Assembly (NCBI GenBank): GCA_014526335.1
Contig: JACTAT010000298.1
Span: forward strand, 527,001-591,000
Length of the DNA: 64,000 nt
DNA from: Chrysaora quinquecirrha
Lineage: Eukaryota > Cnidaria > Scyphozoa > Semaeostomeae > Pelagiidae
Direction of reading: 5' to 3'
The stretch's first letter is position 1. Each line of letters opens with the position of its first letter. The notes below the pieces were generated by a model. That model made no database searches. It saw only the letters and a list, made by a program, of their open reading frames with translations, and had not been told where the DNA came from. Below are positions 53,853 through 63,757 of the stretch, in pieces. The translations under genes were made by a program, and so were the position numbers.

Positions 53853-54448
53853 AGAGACAAAATTACGCCACCTTACAAAACTCTGACACCTGCAAGGAAG
53901 CTTTCGGACAGCCACCTATACTTAGCCACTGCAGACCAAAAAACCTAAGGGATTATCTTGTGAGAGCAAAACTAAAGACTGCAAGCACGGATAAGCCCGA
54001 AGGTGTGACGAAATTCAACTCAACACGGGACTGCATCACTTGCAAACATATAAGCAACGGTACAACTGCTACATTTACCAATACCGACAAGACTATACGA
54101 ATACGACAAAGACTTGACTACAATACCACTAACGTTATCTACATGCTACAGTGCAAGCGATGCTTACAGAACGGGACCAAAAACTGCCAGTACATTGGAC
54201 AAACGGGAAAACGGTTACGAGACAGATTTAACGAACACAGACGAGACGTTATAAACAAAAGACATGACAAATCCGGGGTGGCAGAACACTTCTGTCAGCC
54301 TGGACACAAATTAGACGATTTACAAGTTACGCCTTTTCTACAAATACATGACAAACGAGAGAGTGTCAGACGGGCCAAAGAACAATACTTCATTGGCTTG
54401 GTTAACGCTCTTGCCCCTAACGGACTTAACAGAACTACAGACCGCTAA
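53853..54448 (+). pseudogene. Penelope-like GIY-YIG endonuclease
   Basis: It continues the element after the hAT. It encodes NLRDYLVRAKL, CITCKHISNG (a zinc-binding CxxC), NVIYMLQCKRC and CQYIGQTGKRLRDRFNEHRR: GIY appears as VIYML, YIG is intact, and the catalytic Arg lies in RLRDRFNEHRR. The C terminus ends at the stop at 54446. This frame is open by itself from about 53753 (that is, from inside the hAT end), but it lacks an intact reverse transcriptase upstream. Confidence 0.85.
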
Positions 54449-54725
54449 CCCAGTCTTTTTTATTTATTTTTCTTAACAGCTAACTATATCAATCATAATT
54501 AATTACTCATGTTCATAACATACTCTGTGTCCAAAACCAGTTCACATCTATTTCATATTCTCCTTCAAATTTCATCTCATCTTGTGCTTTTCTGTCCACC
54601 TCATTTCATTTTACCCTGCAACTACGTCCACTATCACGTCACCTACACACCACCCACTGAGCTCCACCAATCACCATCAACCACCAAATTTGAATTTCTA
54701 TATAATATTTTGATTCGTTTTTACT

Positions 54726-54754
54726 CTGACGAAGCCCTGAATGCCGGGGTGAAA
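54726..54754 (+). ncRNA. hammerhead-like motif, + Penelope copy
   Basis: CTGACGA, one A, a GCCC stem and loop, then GGGGTGAAA. The C before GAAA is T here, breaking the last stem pair seen in the inverted copy. Penelope elements are known to carry hammerhead ribozymes near their ends; this copy looks impaired. Confidence 0.45.
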
Positions 54755-54840
54755 TATTAGCATTTAAAGAATTCGTCTTTCTTGTTTCGTCTTCTCGTCG
54801 CTTTGCAGCGTTACTGCCTCACTGTTTTATTTTATTTCAT

Positions 54841-55861
54841 GCGCGGCAAGAATCGAAAGATCCGACGGGACAGTCTGCAGTTCGTGGCCTTTTCTCTGTA
54901 TCAATTACATGTATAATGATGATGTAATGACAAAATGTTGTCAAGTCCGCAAAAGTTGGTAAAAACAATTCATATATGAAGTTTTTATGGTAAGTCTCGC
55001 AGAAAGGGCATTCTTAGATTGATATTTTTAGAAGTAGCATCGAAGTATCAAGCCTTGTCATGCATCCTCTCTCCCATCCCCACATCGCATATCCATTATT
55101 TTATCCAGGGTTTTTTATTAGCAATAATTTGTTATAGCCATTGTTTTAACGAAAAGATCAGCCTGGAGTTTTTCAACATTTCATATTTGTTTGCGAGGAC
55201 TCACCATAAAATAGGATTTACTGAATGTACATGTTTTTGCTCTCTGTGCGGCATGCGGTCACCGCTCATCATTCCAAAGTTTTGTAATCTGAACACTGAA
55301 GAAGCTCAAGTTTCAAAGCACAAGTTTCAAAGCACAGATTTGATTTACCGTGATAATATTACAGTACAAATTTCGTAAACTTCTTATCGTGGAATGAAAA
55401 AACTTGTGCGGTTGGGAGTAGGCGATGTCATTCTTTTTGTGTGTGTGTTTAATTCTGCCGTCCTCGTTACTCTGTGGCTAATTTGTTTCGCTCTCTCGCT
55501 TCCCTGTTTTCAAAACAATCACCAAAAACAAAATGGAGAAAGAGTGGAACAGAGGAAAATCTTGGTGTAAAGTTTTTTATCAACACATTGGAATCTCTTA
55601 CCCATGATAATATTACAGTACAAAATTCGTAAACAACATATTGTGGAATGAAAAAACAAATGCATGCTTTTCAACAATTTTTCCCACTTTATGCAAGACA
55701 ATAAATAATGCCCTTTTAATAACTTTTTAAGAGCAACACAAGAATGTGTTGGAAATGAGTTGTTTCGTCTAAAAGCTCGATAAAGAAACAGAGTTTGCAA
55801 TCACACACACCCTTTCGCAAATTGCATTGATTTGGAAATACCTAAGAAATCAATTTGCTTC
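54841..55861. other. TIR-element internal sequence
   Basis: No gene was recognised. A 55-bp direct repeat (GATAATATTACAGTACAAA, then TTCGTAAAC and GTGGAATGAAAAAAC) occurs at about 55351 and again at about 55606. Confidence 0.4.
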
Positions 55862-56033
55862 TGTTTATATTGACGCTAAGTTGTTATGTTGTTATGTTGA
55901 TCGCATATATGCGCCATTGTTAGTTTTCCCGCGCTTTTTACCTGTCTTGGAAAACATGGTTGATATGAACACTGCGTGTTAAAGTCGTTGTCTTTGCTGT
56001 TTATATATCTTACCCCCCATCATGAGTTTAACA
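55862..56033 (+). repeat. copia 5' LTR
   Basis: It starts TGTTTATATTGACGCTAAG and ends TGAGTTTAACA. It contains TTATATATCTTACC near 56001. It matches 60365-60547 except for substitutions and a ~14-bp indel near GCGCCATT. Confidence 0.85.
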
Positions 56034-56780
56034 GGTTATGGGCCCAGTAACCAGTGGCAGCGTATTAACTTCGATGGAGATGAACGAGAATTTGAGCTAT
56101 GGAAGACAAAGTTTCTAGGATATATGAAACTGAAAAAGCTGAAAGATGTCCTCGCTAGTGCAGGAGAAGAAGTTGACCAAGAGAAGAACGAAACAGCATT
56201 CGCTGAATTGATTCAATTTTTAGATGAACGTTCAATTTGTTTAGTGATGAGAGAAGCCCGTGATGATGGCAGGAAAGCCTTTCAAATACTGAAAGACCAC
56301 TATGCTGGCACTGAAAAGCCTAGAATTATAACACTTTACACGCAGCTAACATCTTTGAAGAAAAACACTTCTGAAACGATAACAGATTACATATAGCGAG
56401 CAGAAGCAGCTGCCAATGCCCTAAGAAATGCCAAAGAAACTGTAAGTGATGGTCTTTTAGTCGCAATGACTCTAAGGGGTTACCAGATGAGTACAGACCC
56501 TTTGATGCTGTAACTACACAGTCTGATATTGTCCAAAATTTTCAAAAATTCAAGCAAGCTTTACGAAATTTTGAAAACACTGAAAAAGTCGATCTGATCA
56601 AGCTGAAAAGAGTGAAAATGTTGTATTGAAGGCCAAAGTTGGGCATTCCATAATTATTTGCTACAGTTGTGGCAATGCTGGCCATAAATCTTCAGAATAT
56701 AAGCAAAAAGCCAAAAAATGGTGTAATCACTGCAAATCATCTACACACACTGACAAAGTCTGCGGAAAATAAAAAGATCA
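56022..56780 (+). pseudogene. copia gag
   Basis: ATG 56022 lies in the last 12 bases of the LTR. The frame reads across the primer site into RINFDGDEREFELWKTKFLGYM, here WQRINFDGDEREFELWK then FLGYMKLKKLKD, conserved at the start of copia gag. A stop at 56394 and a frame change near 56480 break it. The zinc knuckle (about 56660) reads CYSCGNAGHKSSEYK, with Tyr where the last Cys should be. Confidence 0.8.
56034..56047 (+). promoter_or_regulatory. copia primer binding site (half-tRNA iMet)
   Basis: GGTTATGGGCCCAG is complementary to the anticodon arm of initiator tRNA-Met, the same internal tRNA segment used by Drosophila copia. It directly follows the LTR end. Confidence 0.85.
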
Positions 56781-56862
56781 AGCAGAATTAGCTGCATCAA
56801 GTGATACAGATCAAATCTTTGCTTTTAGAATTAGTGATGATGACCTGATCTTAAAGTCAGAT

Positions 56863-57102
56863 GTGGATACATTTTTGGTGGACTGTGGAGCCACAAATCA
56901 TATTGTAAACAAAGATGATAATTTAATATGTGTTGATCCATCATTCAAACCAGAGGAACATTTTATTGAACTAGAAGACGGAACTAGAGCAAATAATGTT
57001 GCAAAGAAAAGGGGGACAGTATCAATCTCATTGCGCTCTTCTGATGGTAAAATTGTGAAAGCAACACTTGAGAATGCCTTGTTCATTCCATCATACCCCT
57101 AG
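56863..57102 (+). pseudogene. copia protease
   Basis: It contains VDCGATNHIV, the copia form of the aspartic-protease active site (D-x-G-A/C-x-x-H), followed by FIELEDGTRANNVAKKRGT and the loop preceding integrase. The stop at 57100 is a decay mutation in the protease/integrase junction. Confidence 0.8.
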
Positions 57103-57840
57103 TGTATTTTCTCCGTTCAAGCAGTTCAACACTTTTGGGAGCCAAAGTAAATTTTGATGGAGACAGTGCCATGCTGATAGCAAATGATGATAACACTACA
57201 TTTCCTTTTCAACAACTTGGCCGCCTTTACTACCTATGTAAAACATCTGTTGCTGAAAAGAGAAGTGAAACCCTGGAAATGTGGCACAGACTTTTGGGAC
57301 ACTGCAATATTGAACATGTAAAAAAGGCAGAGCACCTTGTTCAAGGTATGAGCATAACAGACAAGAAAAACTTTGATTGTGAAACTTGTACCCTCTCAAA
57401 GCAAACAAATGTTCGCAATAGACAACCTGATGTAAGAGCTAAAGAGCCATTCCAATTAGTACACACAGATCTAGCTGGCCCTATTGACCCAATTGCTAAA
57501 GACGGTTTTCGATATGCCATAATTTTTACCGATGATTATTCTGGATGCTTGTTTACCTATTTTATTAAAGAAAAATCAGATGCTGTAAAAGCTACAGAGA
57601 AATTTATTGCTGATATTGCACCTTACGGTAAAATCAGGAATCTCAATTTCCACACTGATGTATTTCCAGCTGGAGATGTTTAATGTATCAGAAGCGACAA
57701 TGGAGGTGAATATATATCCAACGAATTCAAAGCATTACTCCTTAAAATGGCATCAAGCATGAACTATCATCACCATATTCTCCGCACCAAAATGGTACAG
57801 CGGAAAGAAATTGGCGCACATTGTTTGATATGGCCCGAAC
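57102..57840 (+). pseudogene. copia integrase
   Basis: The HHCC finger is WHRLLGH...CETCTLSKQ. The core has LVHTDLAGP (first Asp), then, past a stop near 57681, SDNGGEY (second Asp, about 57693) and QNGTAERNWRTLF (Glu, about 57795). The core is cut at about 57850 by an inserted sequence and resumes at 58311. It would insert copia DNA into the genome. Confidence 0.85.
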
Positions 57841-57851
57841 CTTACGTATAG

Positions 57852-58310
57852 TATTTCATATATTTCAAAAATTTCCAAACACTGTTTCCCTTAATGATGA
57901 AAATATGTTTACATGGCTAATGTCCCAAGAGGAAAATGATGTAACAACAAAACTAGGAAATTTCTGCTATAACTCATTTGTTAAAAGAAACAAATTTATG
58001 CAGAGACCTGAGACTTTTTTAGATATAAATGATGCAGTAAGGGAATAAAGATAATTAATATATTATAAAAAAAAATTGAAATTAAAAACTCATTTATAGC
58101 TTCGTAGATATTGATCATAATAGACTTAGTAGAAAGCATTCTTTTTTATTTAAATCAGTTTTGATAATTAGGAGCACTCATATATTGTAATATCTTCCAA
58201 TATACATTTGTAACTAATTAATTAAAATGTTATGTATTAGAATTTAGTAATAATTTGTAATTGGTTAGGGGCCATCTTGGCCTATACACCATTATTGAAA
58301 AAAAAATAGA
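57852..58310 (+). mobile_element. short polyadenylated (LINE-type) insert in copia integrase
   Basis: The copia protein breaks at CGTATAG and resumes after A9TAG, so ATAG (or slightly more) is duplicated. The insert encodes FQKFPNTVSLNDENMFTWLM and NFCYNSFVKR, then a stop near 58046, a long AT-rich 3' region with GGGGCCATCTTGGCC, and a terminal A-run. That layout is of a 5'-truncated LINE tail, but the exact clade is not recognised. Confidence 0.6.
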
Positions 58311-58964
58311 GTCGAAAATGCCAAAGTATCTATGGTCCTATGCCATAATGACTGCAACATACATCGAATCAAGAATACCCCTTATGGCTCAATTACTGGA
58401 TTGAAACCAAATATTGCAAAGTTACACATATTTGGGACAGTTTGTTACCCTTATTTCCACAATGCAAGGAAACTTGAGCCACGTAGCAGAAAAGGTTATT
58501 TCGTGGGCTATGATCGAGACAGCCCATCGTATCTTGTTCATTATCCAGAAACCAGAACTGTGATTAAACATCGCCTTGTGAAATTTACAGAAAAATTTCA
58601 AGTAGTTCAACCAGACGAAGGCCTCATTTCTGAACCTAAACCAACTGATGATGTGGAAATCAATCTGCAGCCAAACCTACCACAAGATGAAACTACATCA
58701 ACAAATGAAGAGGAAAGGAGTCACGAAGGCCGCTATCTTAAACGCAATCACCAAGTTCCAAACTACCTCCAGGACTATCATTTATTTGAAGGAGATGAAA
58801 CAAGTGATTCTATTAACCAAGTTGACTTTCTTTACATAGTAGATGTACCACTATCATATGATGATGCAACAAGTTGTGAAAACTTGCAATGGATGCAGAA
58901 ATCAAGTCACTTGAAGACAACAACACCTTTGAAGAAACTGAATTACCAGAAGGTAAAACGTTAG
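58311..58964 (+). pseudogene. copia integrase C terminus and linker to RT
   Basis: It resumes copia coding with KYLWSYAIMTATYI (in a shifted frame), TPYGSITGLKPNIAKLHIFG and SRKGYFVGYDRDSPSYLVHY, the conserved copia post-core region, followed by an acidic linker. A frame change at about 58890 joins the reverse transcriptase. Confidence 0.8.
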
Positions 58965-60338
58965 TTGGCGGAAGATGGGTGTATGCTGTAAAAGGTGACC
59001 CTGAAAACCCTGTTTACAAAGCACGTTATGTTGCTAAAGGATATAGTCAGGTACAAGAGATTGACTATTCAGAAACATTCTCACCAACTGCCAGAATGGA
59101 ATCAGTAAGAACACTAATGCAAGTAGCAGTACAGTATGATTGGATACTGCATCAAATGGATGTGAAAAGTGCTTATCTACATGCTCCAATTGATCGAGAT
59201 GTTTATGTAGAGCAAGCAACTGGTTACAAATCAGGTGACAAAGTCTGGAAATTAAACAAAACCCTGTACGGACTGAAACAAAGTGGCAGAAACTGGCATT
59301 CTGTCTTACATGATTGAAAGAACTAGACTTTGTTCAGTCAACTGCCGATCCCTGAGTCTTAACCAAAAACAGTAAAGATGAATCCATTGTTCTACTTGTA
59401 TGAGTTGATGATATTATTATTGCTGCCAATTATGAAATCCTTCTAAATGAAATGAAACAGCACTTAAATTGAAGGACCTTGGAAAGTTGTCCTCTTTCCT
59501 TGGAATCAGATTTGAAGAAACAAATGACAGTGTTACAATGTCACAAATAAATTACTTGGAACACATACTCAAATCTTAATGTATGGAAAATTGCAAACCA
59601 CGTACCACACCATGTGAGCCAAACCCGACTTCGTATGATGCAAATGTAATCACCAATACAGCTGGGAACACCAAGCAGTACCGCCGAGTAGTTGGAAGCC
59701 TAGTCTATGCAATGACATGTACCCGACCAGATCTTAGCTATGCTATTACTAAGCTGTCACAGCATTTATCTTGCCCTGATGCTGCCGACTGGATAATGTT
59801 AAAGCATGTACTTCGATACATCAAGCACACCAGCAACTACTGTTTGACCTTTAAGAAGTCACCCACTGATCTACAACTCACTGCATATTGTGATGCTGAT
59901 TGGGCTTCATCCTTAGCTGACCGTCACAGTATAACAGGATACTGCATTAGCCTTTGTGCAAATGGATCACCAATTAGTTGGAAATCTAAGAAGCAGAAAT
60001 CACTCGCCCTGTCAACCTGTGAAGCAGAATATGTATCACTATCGATTACTTGTCAAGAAGTTATACACCTGACTCGCCATGTGCAGGAGCTAATACAAGA
60101 CAAGCTCAACGCTGTTGTATTGAATGATAATCAGGGTGCTATCGCATTAGTCGGGGATCCAGTGGAACATGCTAAGTCTAAACTTATAGACATACGATAT
60201 CATTTTGTTCGTGAATGTTACAATAACAACCAAATTGCATTAGACTATGTACCATCGAATGACAATGTTGCAGACATCTTCACAAAGCCGCCGAAGAAAT
60301 GTTTATTACAGAAATTTAAACATTATCTATTTGGCTGA
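58889..60338 (+). pseudogene. copia reverse transcriptase and RNase H
   Basis: RT segments: DAEIKSLEDNNTFEETELPEG (the AMxxEIxxL-type start), WVYAVKGDP, ARYVAKGYSQ, MDVKSAYLHAPI (first Asp) and LYGLKQSGRNWH. After a stop at 59315 the active-site box follows near 59400: its two Asp codons are intact, but a TGA replaces the codon just before them. RNase H (59583-60338) is open: YCDADWA (catalytic Asp), STCEAEYVSLS (Glu), LNDNQGAI (Asp) and VPSNDNVADIFTK. The RNase H end is the best-conserved part. Confidence 0.85.
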
Positions 60339-60354
60339 AAGACAAACTTAGTCT

Positions 60355-60364
60355 CAAGTTGGGG
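60355..60364 (+). promoter_or_regulatory. copia polypurine tract
   Basis: CAAGTTGGGG sits directly before the 3' LTR start TGTTAATATTG, as expected for the plus-strand primer; it is short and imperfect. Confidence 0.6.
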
Positions 60365-60547
60365 TGTTAATATTGACGCTAAGTTGTTATGTTGTTATGT
60401 TGGTCGCATATATACGCCATTAATAATTTGTTATGTTAGTTTTCCCGCGCTTTTTACCTGTCTTGGAAAACATGGCTGATATGAACACCGCGTGTTAAAG
60501 TCGTTGTCTTTGCTGTTTATATATCTTACCCTCCATCATGAGTTTAA
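60365..60547 (+). repeat. copia 3' LTR
   Basis: It matches 55862-56033. It has an extra TAATAATTTGTTATG segment and ends TGAGTTTAA, lacking the final CA, directly against the right inverted repeat of the 14.5-kb element (GGAATCTTGTACGC). Confidence 0.85.
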
Positions 60548-60863
60548 GGAATCTTGTACGCTTTTTATGAGTAAAATGCCTCGCGTTGAATATCACCGGA
60601 TTGTTAATAATTTTTTATGTAAAATTTCTTAAATTTTAAGAGTGGCGTGGTCTAGGTTTCTTATAAAAATTTTCTCATAAACAAGTGCTTAATTGCCTTT
60701 CTGCTCGGTTTCACTATAAAAACGTCTAGAGTACTTTTCTTTGTTTTAACGAAATGTGGAGACTTTGAACTGAAAAATCACTAAAAAATATAGGAGACCC
60801 CGAGGGCCCCGGGGGCTCCAAAATGAGGGCCCCGAGGGCCGGGACCGTGGATATCGAACACCC

Positions 60864-60919
60864 AGTGGGCTACCATAATTGTTATAATTGCCTTGACCGG
60901 GATTCAAGCAGACTTGCAT
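60864..60919 (-). mobile_element. remainder of the second 252-bp tRNA-like unit
   Basis: AGTGGGCTACCATAATTG, TTATAATTGCCTTGAC and GGGATTCAAGCAG match 46097-46145, completing the unit begun at 46307. It is cut short at about 60915 by the palindromic element's left target duplicate. Confidence 0.7.
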
Positions 60920-60934
60920 GGCTATTTCTAAAAA

Positions 60935-61352
60935 GAGGAATAAGAGGAATGAGGAGGAATGAAATGGAACGAGGAGGAGTGGAGAAGAATGAAGGGGAAA
61001 GACGAGGAATGAAGAGGAATGAGGAGGAATGAATAGGAATGAGGAGGAAAGCAGAGGAATGAAGAGGAATGAGAAGGAATGAGGAAGAATGAGGAGGAAT
61101 GAAGAGGACTGAAGAGGACTGAAGAGGAATGCAGAGGAATGAGGAGGAATGAGGAGGAAAGAAGAGGACTGAAGAGGAATGCAGAGGAATGAGGGGAATG
61201 AGGAGGAATGGAGAGGAATGAAGAGGAACGGGGAGGAATGAAGAGGAACGGGCAGGAATGAAGAGGAATGAGGAGGAATGAAGGGGAACGGGGAGGAATG
61301 AAGAGGAACGGGGAGGAATGAAGAAGAACGAGGAGGAATGAAGAGGAACGGG
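60935..61352. repeat. GAGGAATGAA minisatellite, left arm
   Basis: About 40 imperfect ~10-bp units of GAGGAATGAA/GAGGAACGGG type. The complementary array at 63555-63745 is shorter. Confidence 0.9.
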
Positions 61353-62105
61353 GCGTTTATTCTGCTCTTTTAAACTTGTATAAGATGATGACTTCGATTG
61401 ATAGTATCGTTTGTGCCTTAGATTCTGTTTTGCCGTTTTGTCTAGAGAGAATTCATCAGCTGACCCGATTTTAGATTGGCCATTACTTAAAAGGGGAACG
61501 GGGAAACGGGGAAAGGAATCGAGGAATAAGGCAATAACTACAGAAATGAGTGTGAATTTCTTTTCTATTTTATGTACCTGTTCTATTGCGTTTACTATCT
61601 TGTCGAATTATTTTAGAATCCATATCTCTTATAGTTTTCATATTCTCCGATTCCCCCTTTTAGTAATTGATAAATAGGGGAATATTAAAACTACTAGATA
61701 ATATGAGGTTGAAAATAGCTCTATGATATAATTTATGATCGTAGTTGTGCACCTGTAATCTTTTGGGATTATTTGTTAACCCGTATATGCAGATACTTTC
61801 TTATTCCCCCTTTTAGTAATAGCTAGACCAAATTACTAAAATGAGGAATAGTGTGATTACTGAGGACGATGACATAATTAGAATGTTAATCGCCCATTAG
61901 TCCGGTTTGATTAATCTGTGTCATTTGTCTGGTGTCAAGTCTTTTGTAAATCTTTTTCTGTTTATTTCAAGTTTCAGATTTAAGGGATATTCGTGTTTTC
62001 ACCTGATTTCCTCTGTTGATCATATGATGTACCTTTTCGCATTCATGTCATGTCACGTCAGAAATGGTGTGGTTTATTCAAAGTGTTTCATTTCATATAT
62101 GCCAT

Positions 62106-62746
62106 GTCACAGAACTCAGAGACTAGCCACAAGAAAATACAAAGCTTTAACCGTAGTATACACTTGAAATATTGGCAACAAAGATAAAAAATGAATTTTA
62201 AATAAATAACATAAATATAAGATCCAAAAAATATTTGTGAATTTTAATACAATATTTTATCAAAGTAACATTTGATGTACTTTTTTGAAACCGCAAAATT
62301 TTAATTTTCTCCAGCCAATCTCTGCTGCTTTCGTTTAGTCACAGAATAGTGTTCAGTCTTTGATTCCGTTTCAAAAAGTGCATTAAATGATACTTTGATG
62401 AAAATATTTGCATTAAAATGCACTAATATTTTTTGGATCTTATATTTATGTTATTTAGTTAAAATTGTTTTTATCTTTGTTACCCACCCGTTCTGTTTGT
62501 AACGGTTTCTCATTTTCATTAATTTAATTTTATGCATTTTCGTATTACACTTGTGTTTACCTGTGTTCTTCATTTTTTGCCTTGTGTTCACCTGTTTTCA
62601 TCATCTTATGACCTGTGTTCACCTGTGTTCATTGGTGTTCTTTATATTACAATCTGTGATCACCTGTGTTCATCTGTGTTGATCAAGGTTCATCTGTGTG
62701 CTCCTGTGTTCTGGCCTATGTGGTGTTTTAGACTGGACCGTTGGTG
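62106..62746. other. spacer of the palindromic element
   Basis: It contains a second, inner inverted repeat (ATAACATAAATATAAGATCC at about 62207, complement at about 62435) and a CTGTGTTCACCTGTGTTC-type repeat at 62545-62715. No gene was recognised. Confidence 0.6.
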
Positions 62747-63380
62747 CTGGCATATATGAAATGAAACACTTTGAATAAACCACACCATTTCTGACGTGAC
62801 ATGACATGAATGCGAAAAGGTACATCATATGATCAACAGAGGAAATCAGGTGAAAACACGAATATCCCTTAAATCTGAAACTTGAAATAAACAGAAAAAG
62901 ATTTACAAAAGACTTGACACCAGACAAATGACACAGATTAATCAAACCGGACTAATGGGCGATTAACATTCTAATTATGTCATCGTCCTCAGTAATCACA
63001 CTATTCCTCATTTTAGTAATTTGGTCTAGCTATTACTAAAAGGGGGAATAAGAAAGTATCTGCATATACGGGTTAACAAATAATCCCAAAAGATTACAGG
63101 TGCACAACTACGATCATAAATTATATCATAGAGCTATTTTCAACCTCATATTATCTAGTAGTTTTAATATTCCCCTTCTATCAACTACTAAAAGGGGGAA
63201 TCGGGGAATATGAAAACTATAAGAGATATGAATTTTAAAATAATTCGACAAGATAGTAAACGCAATAGAACAGGTACATAAAATAGAAAAGAAATTCACA
63301 CTCGTTTCTGTGGTTATTGCCTTAATCCTCGATTCCTTTCCCCGATTCCCCGTTCCCCTTTTAGTAATAGCAAATCTGAA

Positions 63381-63458
63381 ATTAGCCTATGCGTAGACCC
63401 AGACTTCGGAAGGAAAACTTTCTTCCTTGAGAAGTCTGTGTCTACACGTAGGCTAATC
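63381..63458. mobile_element. 78-bp hairpin insertion in the right arm
   Basis: TTAGCCTATGCGTAGAC...AGACTTC and GAAGTCTG...GTCTACACGTAGGCTAA form a hairpin absent from the equivalent place in the left arm (between GGGTCAGCTGA-side and TTACTAAAAGGGG-side sequence). It is probably a tiny MITE. Confidence 0.6.
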
Positions 63459-63554
63459 TAAAATTGGGTCAGCTGATGAATTCTCTCTAGACAAGTGATC
63501 AACCTATTTATCAAAGTCATCATCTTATAAAAGTTTAAGAGAGCAGAATAAACG

Positions 63555-63745
63555 CCCCGTTCTTTCTCGTTTCTCCCCGTTCCTGGTCATTCCTCCCCTT
63601 TCCTCTTCGTTCCTCCCCGTTCCTCTTCATTCCTCCCATTCTTCTATATTCCTCCTCGTCCTCTTCATTCCTCTGCATTCCTCCTCATTCTTCTTCATTC
63701 CTCCTCGTTCCTCTTCATTCCTCTACATTCCTTTTATTCCTCGTT
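63555..63745. repeat. CATTCCTC minisatellite, right arm
   Basis: Complement of the left array (CTCCTCGTTCCTCTTCATTC units), about 19 units. Confidence 0.9.
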
Positions 63746-63757
63746 TTAGAAATAGCC

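Larger units (their letters stand above)
47557..54840 (+). mobile_element. Penelope-like element split by a hAT transposon
   Basis: Reverse-transcriptase coding (47557-48760) and GIY-YIG coding plus 3' tail (53853-54840) belong to one element interrupted by the hAT at 48761-53844. Removing the hAT and one TCACATAC copy restores continuity. The 5' end is truncated at the start of the reverse transcriptase (VVMDRDYY), where the inverted partial copy begins. The catalytic box is mutated. Confidence 0.85.
55862..60547 (+). mobile_element. Ty1/copia retrotransposon with both LTRs
   Basis: Two ~175-bp LTRs bracket gag, protease, integrase, reverse transcriptase and RNase H in copia order (integrase before reverse transcriptase). 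A primer site complementary to the anticodon part of initiator tRNA-Met and a purine-rich tract are present. Stops interrupt gag, integrase and the polymerase box, and a short polyadenylated insert disrupts integrase. The flanks show no 5-bp duplication, and the right LTR lacks the last two bases. Confidence 0.9.
46358..60863. mobile_element. 14.5-kb TIR element carrying nested retroelements
   Basis: GGATGTTCGATATCCACGG at 46358 and the reverse complement of GGGTGTTCGATATCCACGG ending at 60863 are the termini of inverted repeats of about 320-355 bp (46358-46712 and 60543-60863). The GC-rich start CCCGGCCCTCGGGGCCC is followed by an AT-rich part. Flanks ATTGGGCTA (46349-46357) and AGTGGGCTA (60864-60872) form a 9-bp duplication with one mismatch; the uninterrupted unit at 46097 has AGTGGGCTA. 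The duplication length recalls Mutator-like elements, but no transposase was recognised. Confidence 0.75.
60920..63757. mobile_element. 2.84-kb palindromic (foldback) element with 9-bp TSD
   Basis: GGCTATTTCTAAAAAGAGG at 60920 and its near complement ending GAAATAGCC at 63757 are the termini. The arms run 60920-62105 and about 62747-63757, nearly identical in their inner parts, around a ~640-bp spacer. Flanks GACTTGCAT (60911-60919) and GACTTGAAT (63758-63766) form a 9-bp duplication with one mismatch. The outer arms are GAGGAATGA minisatellite. No transposase is encoded. Confidence 0.8.

Noticed and set aside
61907..62945. Identical 66-residue start on + (61907) and - (62945) strands
   Set aside because: Produced by the inverted arms of the palindromic element; no domain recognised.
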